This document shows positions 36,208 through 49,332 of a stretch of DNA of 50,952 nucleotides, in pieces. Under the pieces are notes generated by a model that ran no database searches, was not told where the DNA came from, and saw nothing but the letters and a program-made list of their open reading frames with translations. Source of the stretch: Plantago elongata (Eukaryota > Streptophyta > Magnoliopsida > Lamiales > Plantaginaceae); NCBI GenBank assembly GCA_036897095.1, contig JAYMSP010000450.1, positions 1 to 50,952 of the forward strand. Reading direction: 5' to 3'. Each line of letters starts with the position of its first letter. The first letter of the stretch is position 1. The translations under genes and the position numbers were made by a program.

Positions 36208-37772
36208 TCAAATTCCTTTGCATCTTTTGTCTACTTCAACAACCAAATCATGAACAAAACAATCCAGGTTCCTGAAAGAAGATCCATCTTCAGATAATGC
36301 ATTTTGCATCTTCTCTCTCACTTTCTTGATCTCTTGCTTCAACTCATCCGACCGTTCCTTACTCATAAAATCCCCAATCTTCTTCGCAACCTCCTCTCCT
36401 TTAACCTCCTCACCATCAAAAAGATTGATCCCAATTCGCCAATCATCCACCAGTAGCTTCCTGTTTGTTGGTTGATCGGTGAAAACAGGATAACAAAGCA
36501 TAGGAATGCCACACCATATACTTTCCAGAATTGAATTCCATCCACAATGAGTCAAGAAGCCTCCAATTGCTGGGTCTGACAGGACCTGGCTTTGATCACA
36601 CCATGGAACAACCATTCCCCTCTCTTTAGTCTTGTCTTCAAATCCAGGAGGCAGAATTAGTTCGGTACCTATTTGCAGAGCAGATCATTCTGGTGATTAA
36701 TTTCAAAAGTTTTTGCTGCAGAAAACTTATAGTCAATTTGCAATAAACATTCATAATTTCACTTACTGTCCGGATCTTCAATTGCAGGCCGAAGAACCCA
36801 AATGAAATTTACATCACGGAGCATAAGTCCATTAGCAATTTCAAGATTCACTGTTTTAGCAGCCTTTCCAAAGCTACCGAAAGAAATATACAATACCGAC
36901 CCAATTAGTTTCCCCTTGAGCCATTCGGTGCAGTCAGATTCAGGAAACAGGTTCCGAGGAACGAAACTTTCCCTAAAGTGGAGTGATGTAAGTGGACCAA
37001 TGGGGTAAAACGGCTGATTCACTCTCAGAGCAGATACTGTCTTTATCTCAAGCTCTTCAACAGAGTTGCACAAGACGAAATCAGCTTTCTTGGCCGTATC
37101 CAATGCCCTGAAGATCGAATCGTTGATCAGGTTCGGTCCTGATTCTTGGTAATGCGAAATGAAGTCCTTGGTATTGATTGATTCAATTCCAGGGAGGTAA
37201 AACACGTTCTCCTGACGACCGTTCACTGGAACATGCCCGTTTTTCATCAGAAGTTCTCTATGGTAATACAAAGAGTAGACCAAAGCCGGTTCAGACCAGA
37301 AAGAAACATTGACTAAATTGTTCCTTTTTGCAATTTCTACAGGCCATTCATAGAACGAATCTGCAATCAAGAAAAACTTGGAGCCGGGTCGGCTCTGGAT
37401 TAAGTTCTTCACGAAAACATCTACCCGATCAGGGAAATCTTCAATCAGGACTTTGAGGAACTTGTCCAAGTTAGCAGCCCGGTTAAATTGGGGAGGGAAT
37501 CCGTCTGATATAGTCGTGTAGGTTATATCAAGACCTGAAGCTCGAGCTTTGGCAAAGATGTCGGGTGTGGAATCATTGTGCTGGGATTTAGAAATGGTGT
37601 AGTGAATGGATTCGAGGTGAGCGAAGGTGATGGAGAAGCCAGTGGAAGCGAGTTTGAGGGCCAAATTAACATAAGGGATTATATGGCCTTGTAGAGTGTA
37701 TGAGATCATTATGGCGTGTGGCTTGAGATTCGACTCATGATAAGAGGTGATAGTATTGTTCTTGGTCGCCAT
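36208..37772 (-). CDS. UDP-glycosyltransferase, UGT86A-like, copy 2
   Basis: Tandem paralogue of the gene at 33087. Exon 1 is 37772-36767 and exon 2 36668-36208, with a 98-base intron at the same place and phase, giving 488 residues. Catalytic H30 sits in SYTLQGHIIPY; the PSPG box again begins WCDQ, has HCGWNS and ends DQ. The two proteins differ by scattered substitutions, many in the N-terminal acceptor-binding half (for example HLESIHY for HHKAIHY, GFPPQFNRAAN for GLPAEFDRPGN). Acceptor preference may therefore differ. Intron and immediate 3' flank are also alike between copies, pointing to a fairly recent segmental duplication. No break is seen. Confidence 0.93.
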
Positions 37773-38159
37773 TTGTTCTTCTTTTCTTGTTCTTGTTCTG
37801 TCGGTTTGGTTGAATAATTTGTCTAAGGAGGGAAACTGAGAATCAAAGTCTATTGTTTAGGTGATAATTGAAGCCAGAAAACAGTTTATAATGAACTGAA
37901 GACAAATAGGTGCTGTTGATAAAGACCATCAGTATCTTCAAGACTTTCACACTACAGCATATTCACTCTGAAGTCTGGGCCAATACAGTACAATCTTGAG
38001 CTGTCATAAATGCATTTTTATTCTTCACTGACTTTTTCTCTGACAACAAACATATGACTGGTTCCGAAACCACTTTTAAGCTGCATATGTATTAACGTGA
38101 TTTTTTGCTTTTTCATTTAGCAATTTTCAAATATTATTAGAGGGAATAATAATTACAGT

Positions 38160-38760
38160 ATAGTCATACCTCCTAAAGTCGTGATAATACACCACGACTT
38201 ACCAAAAGGAAGACGACCCATCACTATCTCCCAGTGGGAGCCGTCATCCGCACATTCGTGAGATGGGCCGGCATCAACACTTCCCCATGCCAGCCTCTCT
38301 TAGAAATAGGCTTCCACAAGCTTCGGGCCGGCATCATCGCCTATCTCGACCTCCCCACCACGTCCTCATATATGGGACCGGCGTCCCGTCGCCTTCACCA
38401 CGGGCCTTCTAACTTGTCACTATCATTTGAATTGAGTCCACACACCTCCAATCTCCGACAACACGTGTCAACATCATGCTAAGCCGACTAAGGTCCGATG
38501 TGTCAGAGCCCGAGCTCCGGTGAGATTCGACTATAAATAGAGGACGTTTCTCGGCGGGTCTACCAACACCCTCTAAGGTGTCCATGCATCCATCATGAAT
38601 GACCAAGTCATTCGTAATCGTGGGAGCTACTACATTCTCCAAGAATATAATGCAGATCACATGTCAATCTCTAACGTGTCATTAATATCTCAAATCTCAA
38701 TGACACTCGACTAGGGCTATTTTAGAACTTACGTTATGTCATTCAAGTTCTCACACACTT
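38160..38760. repeat. GC-rich repeat-like segment with TATA box
   Basis: Composition changes abruptly to about half G+C for some 400 bases. It contains aagtcgtg facing cacgactt, two gccggcatca phrases, and ctataaataga at about 38531, a strong TATA box. This resembles the U3/R part of a Gypsy LTR, but I cannot find terminal TG...CA ends, a primer site or a partner LTR. The 82-residue frame (38234-38482) has no family match. Confidence 0.35.
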
Positions 38761-39198
38761 GGTGATAATCGCACAGTCCAAGGGAATATATTATCGAATT
38801 ATTCAAACAACCAAATAATCAATTCAACAAATACAATGCCAATAACAATATTATTAAACAATAATAAATTGAATGTGACCATAGTACATATCATCCTTAT
38901 AAATGATTTACATACATACCTTCACTTCTCCTTTAGTCTAACAGATTGCCAACTTAGTGATTTTGAAGCTAAGCGATGGTTTCCAACAAAGTAATATTCA
39001 ACATGATCGATGTATGTAAAATCAACTTACTACACCATTCAGTTTTCACTTGCCATATTCATCGTGTTGAATGTCAATGTGCGGTTTAGAGACTTTCACC
39101 TTTGTTTAGTAAACTTGTGCAATTTAGCTATCACTCTTCCTTGTTGTCATTAGTTGGTACTTTAACTTGGTAAGACCGTTCGTTGTAGTGACCATCTA

Positions 39199-39249
39199 AA
39201 TCGGTCGTGGCGAGCAGTTGTTGAGCAACCGATGTCGCCACGACCGATT
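39199..39249. repeat. Perfect 15-bp-arm hairpin
   Basis: aatcggtcgtggcga (39199-39213) is exactly complementary to 39235-39249 around 21 bases that themselves contain gttg...caac. It may mark the end region of the Harbinger-type debris that follows. Confidence 0.9.
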
Positions 39250-39708
39250 AAAAATAGGTCGTCATAGTTTTTTGTTTTATTTTTTTTTTTTTTTGAATTT
39301 TGAGAATCGAATAACGGCTATACTTTCAAAACAAATTAAAAAATGGCCATATTTTAAAGAAACAGATAAAATAACAGCTATATTTCCGAAACAGATAAAT
39401 TGGACAACTATAAAAAGATATCCTTCTCTACTATATCCACCACAACTTCATCATCTTCTTCTTCCAACAAACCTTCATCTTATCCTCTCAACCATGAAAG
39501 ATGACCTTTCCATTATGCCCAGTTAGTGGACGGAAAATGAAGATCGTGCTCTTCGATTGAGTTGGGATCAAGTTTCTCAACGTCCGGATTAAACAATGTT
39601 CTGAACATTAGGCATTTCCTTTACGTGAAGGAGGTATGGGATGAAGATGTATTGGCCGATGGAAGTGTTCTTGTTGGTGTTACCCCAAGAACCAAAGAAC
39701 AGCTTCGC

Positions 39709-40498
39709 ACGGAATATGATGAAACATTTCATAATACGAATACAAACAGATTAAACCGAAAGTAGGAAATGAAGCAACTAGAACAATGAAAACATAATTT
39801 AAGTGGTCTTCCTCCAGATGTGCTCGATCAAATCCTTCTGCAATGCTTGGTTAGTGAGTGCGTTGTGCATATCACGCCTAGTCTGCATGTATCCTTCAAC
39901 TGAGTTGATTACTTAAGAGCGTCTCGTGAATCGAATACCAGTGAACAAGTCTCCTTCCACTGAGTTGACGATGTCTTTGTTGAATTCTTTGACATACTTC
40001 TTGTATGTTTTGGCTTGAAGATAAGTATGCCTTTCACCGTGATATGTAGAAGGTCGGAGTAAGACTTGCTTTTTTGTTGTTGTTGTTGTTGTTGTTGTTC
40101 TTGTTATTTGTTTGTACTTCTAACAAAAGTGAGTTGTATTGGCACACAACTAGTTTTTTATTCAATATGAACGGAATATGATGAAACATTTCATAATACG
40201 AATACAAACAGATTGAACCGAAAGTAGGAAATGAAGCAACTAGAACAATGAAAGCATAATTTAAGTGGTCTTCCTCCAGATGTGCTCGATCAAATCCTTC
40301 TGCAATGCTTGGTTAGTGAGTACGTTGTGCATATCACGCCTAGTCTGCATGTATCCTTCAACTGAGTTGATTACTTAAGAGTGTCTCGTGAATCGAATAC
40401 TAGTGAACAAGTCTCCTTCCACTGAGTTGACGATGTCTTTGTTGAATTCTTTGGCATACTTCTCGTATGTTTTGGCTTGAAGATAAGTATGCCTTTCA
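39709..40498 (-). repeat. 328-bp direct duplication in Harbinger debris
   Basis: 39709-40036 and 40171-40498 align without gaps and differ at only about ten sites. On the minus strand each encodes the tail of a PIF/Harbinger transposase-like protein, including YLQAKTYEKYAKEFNKDIV. The spacer holds a (TTG)n run near 40074-40098. Confidence 0.88.
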
Positions 40499-40845
40499 TT
40501 CCCAACGATCATGTTATGTAGGAATATACATTTATAAAACAGTGGCTTTGTCATTCTGAACCTCCGGCGAAATTACTTTGGAGTGTACTCGGCATTGTTA
40601 GCGAAGTAATCTTCCATAATTTGATCATGATGTTTCTCGCGTTTTCGGTTGATGTACGTGCGAGTGTGTTTCTCCTTCGATTGTGATGAAGAAGACTCGA
40701 CAAAGTACTGAGACACCACCATCTCGAAGAATCTCATTGCCATCACTGAACTATAGGATACGGCTCCGAATGCCGACTTTACAGATTCCGACTCCGGATC
40801 GGACATGAAAACCTCTTTCTCGGAGTGATGTGATGAAGAAGACAT
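39760..40845 (-). pseudogene. PIF/Harbinger transposase remnant, catalytic core deleted
   Basis: From ATG 40845 a 90-residue frame (MSSSSHHSEKEVFMSDPESE..., then TRTYINRKREKHHDQIMEDY) ends in the linker that precedes RRRFRM in plant Harbinger transposase-like proteins. The very next decodable sequence after a frame break is CIFLHNMIVGNER, which belongs near the C-terminus of the same family. The DDE nuclease core, normally some 200 residues, is therefore missing. The C-terminal part is then present twice (see the 328-bp duplication). It cannot encode an active transposase. Ends of the original element are not resolved; the nearby hairpin (39199) and the (GT)n tract (40989) bracket it. Confidence 0.7.
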
Positions 40846-40981
40846 TTTAGCAAAGTGATATTTGGTAGGTTATTAAGAGTATTTTGAGTTTAAAAGAAAG
40901 AAAGAAGAGTGAATTTGAGGTGTGGGGAAATATATGAAGTTTGGTGTCTATTTATAAATCTCGAAAAAATATGACCGTTGG

Positions 40982-40988
<7 letters not shown>

Positions 40989-41062
<74 letters not shown>
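40989..41062. repeat. (GT)n(AT)n compound microsatellite
   Basis: About 28 GT units run directly into about nine AT units. It lies about 310 bases before the OST48 start codon, so length variation could affect that promoter; this last point is inference. Confidence 0.95.
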
Positions 41063-41374
41063 TAAACAGAATTTAAATAAAAAAATAACCGAACACATGT
41101 CCCAGTAAAACGGCTAGAATACTAACTATTTGGGGCTGGGTCCATGTTGGGCTGCTCCACGACCAGCTACGACTACTACAAAACCATCTACCGTGCAACC
41201 AATGCCCACGATCGTCATAGTGTACGGTCTAAACGAAAATCACATCTTTGAAAACTAACACTAACACCTATCAAGTTCAGAAAACCGGTTGGCCAAACCG
41301 GACCGTGAACCACAGTTGGGTTAGTGCTAATAAACTGAAAGAAACACACTGAAGAAAAATCACAGTGAAGAAAA

Positions 41375-44300
41375 ATGGCAGCAGCTACAAGCGAAATCCC
41401 CTTGTTCCTCACAGCACTACTTCTGATCTCACTCCACCTCGCCTCCTCCTTCAATCCCGATCAGCCCAACACTCGCCAAATCCTCGTCTTGCTCGACGAT
41501 CTCTCTCTCAATTCATCACACTCACATTTCTTCACCTCCCTTCAATCTCGCGGATTCGCCCTCGATTTCAAGCTACCTCAGGATCCTGCCATAGCTCTCA
41601 AGCGATACGGTCAATATCTGTACGATGGACTCATTCTCTTCTCTCCTTCCGCTAACAGTAAGCAAAATTTCGATTCGATGGTGTGTTCTTTTGCAATAAA
41701 TAGGTAAAAGTTCTTAGCTTTGGATGAATGTGATATTCAATTTGGGAATTTGATGATAGGGTTTGGAGGGTCGTTGGATTTGGAGGGCGTATTGGACTTC
41801 GTTGACTCCGGGCATGACTTGATTGTGGCAGCGGATTCGAGTGCTTCCGATCTGATTCGGAACATTGCTGCCGAATGTGGTGTAGATTTCGATGAGGTTG
41901 CTTATTGTTTTCATTATTTAGCTGTGATGTATGTTAGTTTGATTGGGCAAAGCTACGTAGAGTTAATTGGCATTGCACTAGCTACGTAAAATGCTGCCAG
42001 GTTATTTAATGTGTTTGCGTATGGATGTGCCTTCTCCATTCGATTTATTGTTGGAGTTTAGATATTGTTATTGAGGCTGCTCGTGTGTTCTTAATTTGCA
42101 TCTACTTTCTTAATGTTTCCTGTGAACAGTGGTGGCATTTGGAATAAGTAGCACGAGTGAATTAGTGTATTTATTGTAACATTCTTGCTTGGACAGGATC
42201 CCTCTACTATGGTAATCGATCATGCTAGTTTCGCAGTCTCAGAAACTGAGGGAGACCATACTCTACTTGCTGCTGATGACTATATAAAATCTGAAGTTAT
42301 CCTGGGAAGTGAAAAGATTGAGGTCAGTACTAAGTGTGTTTCAATGTTAAGCTTCGTATTCTTGGATTTGTAGGCATGCAAGTTTCAGTATGTCATACCA
42401 AGCTTGTTCGTTTGTATTTTATCTGTTTTCTTATCCTTGTCTATTGCTATCCTCAATCAGAGTGGACCTGCATTTTCAAATGATGTCCTGGTATTGGTGT
42501 CGAATGTCAATTTTATGTACAATTACTGATGCTATTTATATATCTGAAACAGGCACCCGTGCTATTCAAAGGGATTGGACACACCTTAAATCCTCAAAAC
42601 AGCTTGGTAATGATGAAGATATTCTGTCTGTTTCTTCTTAAGGCTAAATTGTTGTTATGCTTGTGCAACATTCTGTGATTGTGATTAGCTCATGAAAAGC
42701 TGCAAATGTATCTGATGTTACTCAATCTAATCTGTAGGTCTTGAAGGTTCTTTCTGCATCTTCTTCTGCTTATTCTGCTAATCCAACCTCAAAGCTGTCA
42801 AGCCCACCGTCGCTTACTGGAGCTGCTATTTCGCTAGTGTCAGTAGTGCAGGTTAGTTGTTACTTTTGGTCCAGTTAACTTTTCATGTCCCAGATTTAGT
42901 TTTATCAAATTGAGTTCCTGTCATCCTTTCATGTAAACCTCACCATTCTCTTTGAGAAAATAAATATCTTTTCCACTCAAATTTATGTGCACTGATAGTT
43001 GTTGGTTCAACTGGCAAGGGGTTTGGGTATCTTGCTCAAGACCTAGAGCTCGAGTCCCGTGAATGGAAAAGACACTCTGTGAAAGCCATTGCTCTCTTTT
43101 GGGTCCGACAATACTGGATTTTAATTAGTAAATGTGCTGAATACCGGATGGAAACCTGTAAAAAATAAAACATAAAAAATGGGTATGCTTCACTATGTAT
43201 GCATATATGTGTGCATGCTGCTAGACCCATTAATTATGGCTGAGCAGTTCGTCATTAAGTAAACTTACTTTCAATCCTATTGCAGGCAGTAGCCTAGAAA
43301 GTCAGCTTCGGAGGTTAAATGAGATGGGAGAGGGTTATAGATGTTTCTTTGCTTCTTTAATTGAACTTATGTCCTGCTTTGGTTTTACACCAGTTTTTAC
43401 TAATGAAGCAGCCTATCATTTTTAAGTCCCCATTGTTGTTGATGTCTTTTTCAAGGGTTTCTGCTTTCTCACTAGAATTCTTTGCTTATGCATTGATTCC
43501 GGTTTCACGCGCTGCAGGCTAGGAATAATGCAAGAGTTGTGATCTCTGGATCACTGGATATGTTCAGCAACCGGTATGTTGCTTCTGTGAAGTTCATGTC
43601 ATGTGGTGTCATGTTCTCTCCATGTTGCATCTTTTTACTCCTAGCAGTATTTAATGCCAGAAAATCCAGCCTCATCAGAGAGATTTATATGTTTGCACCA
43701 GGTTGTTCAGGTCAGGAGTGCAAAAAAGCGGGAGCTCGAAAAAGTGAGTATACTGCTCTCCTGTTCCTTCTATCTTGCAATCAGCAGTTCAGTACCGATT
43801 TTATATCTCGATCAAGAAAACCATTAGTAATTTCTTGCCATGCCCTTAAATATACATGTATAGATGCATGCACTTTCGCTGTGGGCACTGTGGCAGTGTT
43901 TTTTCCTTCCTATTTTGACATGTCATTAGTCGAGAACCTTCTGTATTTATGTATGGCAACTAATAGCTCAAAACTCTATGGACAGATATGTGAAATCTGG
44001 CAATGAGCAGTTCACCACTGAACTTAGCAAATGGGTCTTTCATGAAAGGGGTCATCTGAAGGTTGCTCTCTCTGTTACTTGGAGGATTGAATTGAGTTTT
44101 TGTTGAAACTTGATAGGATGTTAATTTATTGTGTGTATCTTAGGCTGTCAACCTCAAGCACAACAAAGTCGGTGAAACTCAAGAGCCAGCAATTTACAGG
44201 ATTAACGATGACCTGGTAATTCTACATTTCTCTAAGCTATAATAAATACACTTGCCAACTGCCATTTTGAAGCTATGATCAGTTATTCAAGATATGGAGC

Positions 44301-45357
44301 TGTTGGCGTTGGAACAAATTACCAATATGGACTAAATACTTGCAGGAATTCTCGGTTGAAATCTTTGAGTGGTCTGGTACTAGTTGGGTGCCATATGTTG
44401 CTAATGACGTGCAAGTACAGTTCTTCTTGATGAGTCCCTATGTCTTGAAAACATTGTCGACAGACCAAAAGGTAATTTTTAGTCCTAACACATCAAATGT
44501 ACTTTTGCTCGAGCTTTAACTAAACCATTTAAGCAGTTTCTATAAGCACCTATGCTGTGTTTTTCACTTTTTCTTTTATTGCTTTACAAAGTAGTACTAA
44601 GCAGAATCAATAAGCTGCATTTTGCTACCACTATAAACTGTTAAAGGCCTGCAAATAAATTTAAGATCTCTAGAGATCTCCCCAAAAGGTTCAAAATGCT
44701 CAGTCTTCTTGCCAATATAGTTCATATTTCATGTATGTGTTCATCTGGTGTAGGGACTCTATCACACTTCATTTAAGGTGCCAGACATTTATGGAGTTTT
44801 CAAGTTTAAGGTTGAGTACGAGAAGCTCGGATACACTACCTTATCTCTTTCAAAGCAGGTGAGTTGACAACTTGACATCAATTCCTAAATTCATGTTTGC
44901 GTATTGATACAATCGACACTCATAAATTGTGTTTTGAGGATTTTGCAGATCCCAGTTCGACCATTCAACCACAATGAATACGAGAGATTCATAACCACCG
45001 CCTACCCTTATTACGGAGCTTCATTTTGTACAGTAAGTCCACCCATCTTCAATTGCTTATGAACCACAGTTCATCTATGTTAAAACATATAACACAAGCA
45101 ACTCCGAACCAGCATAACTACTGATTGTCATAGCATTTAAATCGCTCCATTTGACTCGATGAACATTGATTTGGCCTAAAATACACTTCAAATACCCCAT
45201 TTCAATTCCATTCCAAATACAATTTCACCAAAATACATCCAAATATCCATTCAAATTCTATACCAATCAGCCATTCTAAATCTAATTTCTACATTGATCA
45301 TTATTGCAGATGATTGGATTCTTCATCTTCAGCATCGTTTACCTTTACCACAAGTGA
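41375..45357 (+). CDS. OST48: Oligosaccharyltransferase 48-kDa subunit (13 exons)
   Basis: Essential non-catalytic subunit of the ER complex that transfers the lipid-linked glycan to Asn; called DGL1 in Arabidopsis, DDOST in mammals, WBP1 in yeast. Exons: 41375-41657, 41760-41896, 42197-42322, 42553-42606, 42738-42851, 43518-43573, 43702-43743, 43986-44061, 44144-44215, 44346-44471, 44754-44858, 44949-45032 and 45310-45357. Phases agree at all 12 junctions; 440 residues. An N-terminal signal peptide (about 1-25, [16 protein letters not shown]) precedes the luminal GIFT-like domain ([31 protein letters not shown]). A single C-terminal helix ([15 protein letters not shown]) anchors it with a very short cytosolic tail. 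Intron 5 holds a SINE-like segment and intron 12 a MITE. Start chosen as the first ATG giving a signal peptide. Confidence 0.95.
42999..43172 (+). mobile_element. SINE-like segment in OST48 intron 5
   Basis: The A-box-like TTGGTTCAACTGGCAAGG and B-box-like GAGCTCGAGTCCC lie about 30 bases apart, as in a tRNA head. About 100 bases of unrelated body and an A-rich end (gtaaaaaataaaacataaaa) follow. No target duplication could be identified, so boundaries are approximate. Confidence 0.5.
45121..45270. mobile_element. CTGATTG-family MITE in OST48 intron 12
   Basis: Termini read inward CTGATTGTCATAGCATTTAAAT and CTGATTGGTATAGAATTTGAAT, matching at 17 of 22 positions. The body is co-linear with the copy at 7015-7168. 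It is 150 bp with no frame, and lies fully within the intron, 40 bases before the last exon, just outside the likely branch-point region. Confidence 0.75.
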
Positions 45358-47453
<2,096 letters not shown>

Positions 47454-47920
47454 TCTTGTGTAGTTTGTGAAAAGGTCATGGAACTAATGTTGCTTCTCAT
47501 TGAAATGGAGTGCTTAAGCTTGAAATGTTTGTGTATGGTCGGATTAAAGAAAAGTTTGATCTTATTACAGAAACAGGCATTTTTATTATTATTGACTAGT
47601 TTCTTCCATAACTTAGTCTTCTTAAGTTGAAAATTGAAACAAGTCGCCATACGGAGATTCACAACATTTATGGATCGGTTGCAAAGTCAAATGTAAACGT
47701 GGAATTTGCTTTTATATATGAACAAAGGATCTTAGCTTGATCACCATATCTTTGATACATTGCAATATTGCATCTTAAACCAGCTTTACTTAGATAACCA
47801 GCAAATTGATTATTGAAATTCATCTTTATTTGGTCCTTTCGTCGGAAGAAAAAGACTACTAGTAATTACTGGCCTTCTTTGTACTGGAGATGATGAATTG
47901 ATTACATAAATCTGTGAAGT
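47454..47920. other. 3' region of GGPP synthase
   Basis: AT-rich sequence containing the 3' UTR. The minus-strand frame at 47447-47662 is an antisense chance frame. Confidence 0.45.
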
Positions 47921-47943
47921 GGAAATATAACAAAAAAAAAAAA

Positions 47944-47976
47944 CGTAGCTGACGGGGCTTGAACCGGGTTGTGGCA
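47944..47976 (-). pseudogene. Decayed tRNA-Asp 3' fragment
   Basis: On the minus strand AACCCGGTTCAAGCCCCG and CAGCTACG align base for base, apart from one missing G and some substitutions, with the T-arm and acceptor end of the intact tRNA at 48002. The following plus-left flank (gaaatataacaaaaaa) also matches the flank of the intact gene (gaaaatataacaaaaa). It is therefore half of an old local tandem duplication. The T-stem no longer pairs fully. Confidence 0.7.
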
Positions 47977-48001
47977 GAAAAGTAGAAAATATAACAAAAA
48001 G

Positions 48002-48073
48002 CGCCGCTGCCGGGGATCGAACCCGGGTCACCCGCGTGACAGGCGGGAATACTTACCACTATACTACAACGAC
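48002..48073 (-). tRNA. tRNA-Asp (anticodon GTC)
   Basis: 72 bases fold into a standard cloverleaf. The acceptor stem GTCGTTG pairs with CAGCGGC with G-T wobbles, and the discriminator is G. The anticodon loop is CTGTCAC between CCCGC and GCGGG. The A-box reads TAGTATAGTGG and the B-box GGTTCGATCCC. CAA motifs lie just upstream (minus strand CAACAAG), as in plant tRNA genes. A TTTTT Pol III terminator follows immediately downstream (plus 47996-48000). CCA is not encoded, and no intron is present. Confidence 0.96.
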
Positions 48074-48931
48074 CTTGTTGTTTGTAGTTTGATAATTATA
48101 TAGTCTTAATCATACGAACATAAGACTTCCAATTCTGAAGTGCCCATATGACAGGTAAAAATGCGTACTAGCATGCCTACAATGATCTGTTTCAATAATT
48201 ATATGAGAGTGCATTATTAATGATTGTCGATAAATTTTGTCCCTTTATAAGAACGGCCACCCAAGATAACTCTAAGAACTTTTAATCTAACCATTTAATT
48301 AGTATTATCAATAGATATTTTGTCTCCATGTTTACAAACTTGCTTAAACTCCATGAAATTATCTGATCATTGACCAAATATAGTGAAGAAAAATCATTCT
48401 ACCATTCTGTTTGCACTAATCAGTTTGAAGAGCAAAGTCCCAGCAAGTCTCATCCCTAGCGAGAGAACGCTGCCAGTTATCCGACTCACTGTCTGGAATG
48501 GTAGCGAAATCTCACTTGAAGAGCAAGCTGGGAAGAGTTAGGGGTAATTTCGAACAGGGTTTTCATCTTGTTGATTCCTCGTACTCTCTTTAGTCACTAG
48601 TTTCTCTAGACCAAATATTTGAATAATTGCATTGCTATTTGATAAGTCTATTGTACCTCACCTACAACCTAACAATATACTATATCTTTAACAATCCTTG
48701 CTTCCTGCATGACAAATTATCTTTGTTGGAGTAACTAATTAAAACAATGCATAGTGAATGATCTATTGAATGAATGGATAATGAATGATGTATCTACACA
48801 GACCTTGAATCTCAATGAATGAACTGTGAATGATGGACCTGTAGGCTTCTGCTTCTGATAGGCGCCCCTTATATACAGACTACATACTCTCTAGCTAGTT
48901 GATCAAACAAAAAAACTAACAAGTTCTACCC
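48074..48931. other. Intergenic DNA, no gene seen
   Basis: No supportable gene. A slightly GC-richer patch at about 48430-48540 (ctagcgagagaacgctgcc) stands out, but I cannot connect it to a family. Confidence 0.45.
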
Positions 48932-49220
48932 TTTTCTCATCATTCATCACTTTTTTTAAGTACTTGAAATTTGGTTGTATCCAAAATCGTACTTCCCATA
49001 TTCATATAAAGTTTCGAATTTTCACCATTCTCAGGCGAAATATATCATTATATTATAAGTCCTGTTATTCAGCCAGCACTGAGGCTTTCATGTGATCATC
49101 TAATGATACATTTGGCCTCTAGAATGGTGAAAATTTGAATCTATATGAATAAAGGGGAGAATGATTTTGGATAAGATCAAATTTTGAGTGTCTAACAAAA
49201 GTGATGAATATGATAGAAAA
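48932..49220. mobile_element. MITE-like element with about 100-bp inverted arms
   Basis: The left arm 48932-49031 and right arm 49121-49220 are inverted copies. Read inward both give ttttct...cattcatcactttt, aaatttgNtNNtatccaaaatc, attcatata and attttcaccattct, with about 75-80 percent identity by eye. An 89-base spacer lies between. There is no frame. A single transcript would fold into a long imperfect hairpin. No clear target duplication was found. Confidence 0.75.
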
Positions 49221-49332
49221 CACTGAGTTCACAGTTCAACAATATCATCGGGTTTATATGTTTTATGCCTATAATACAAGTCACTGTGTTATGCATATCA
49301 GACTCGCAGTGATGTCAATATTCATGTAGCGA

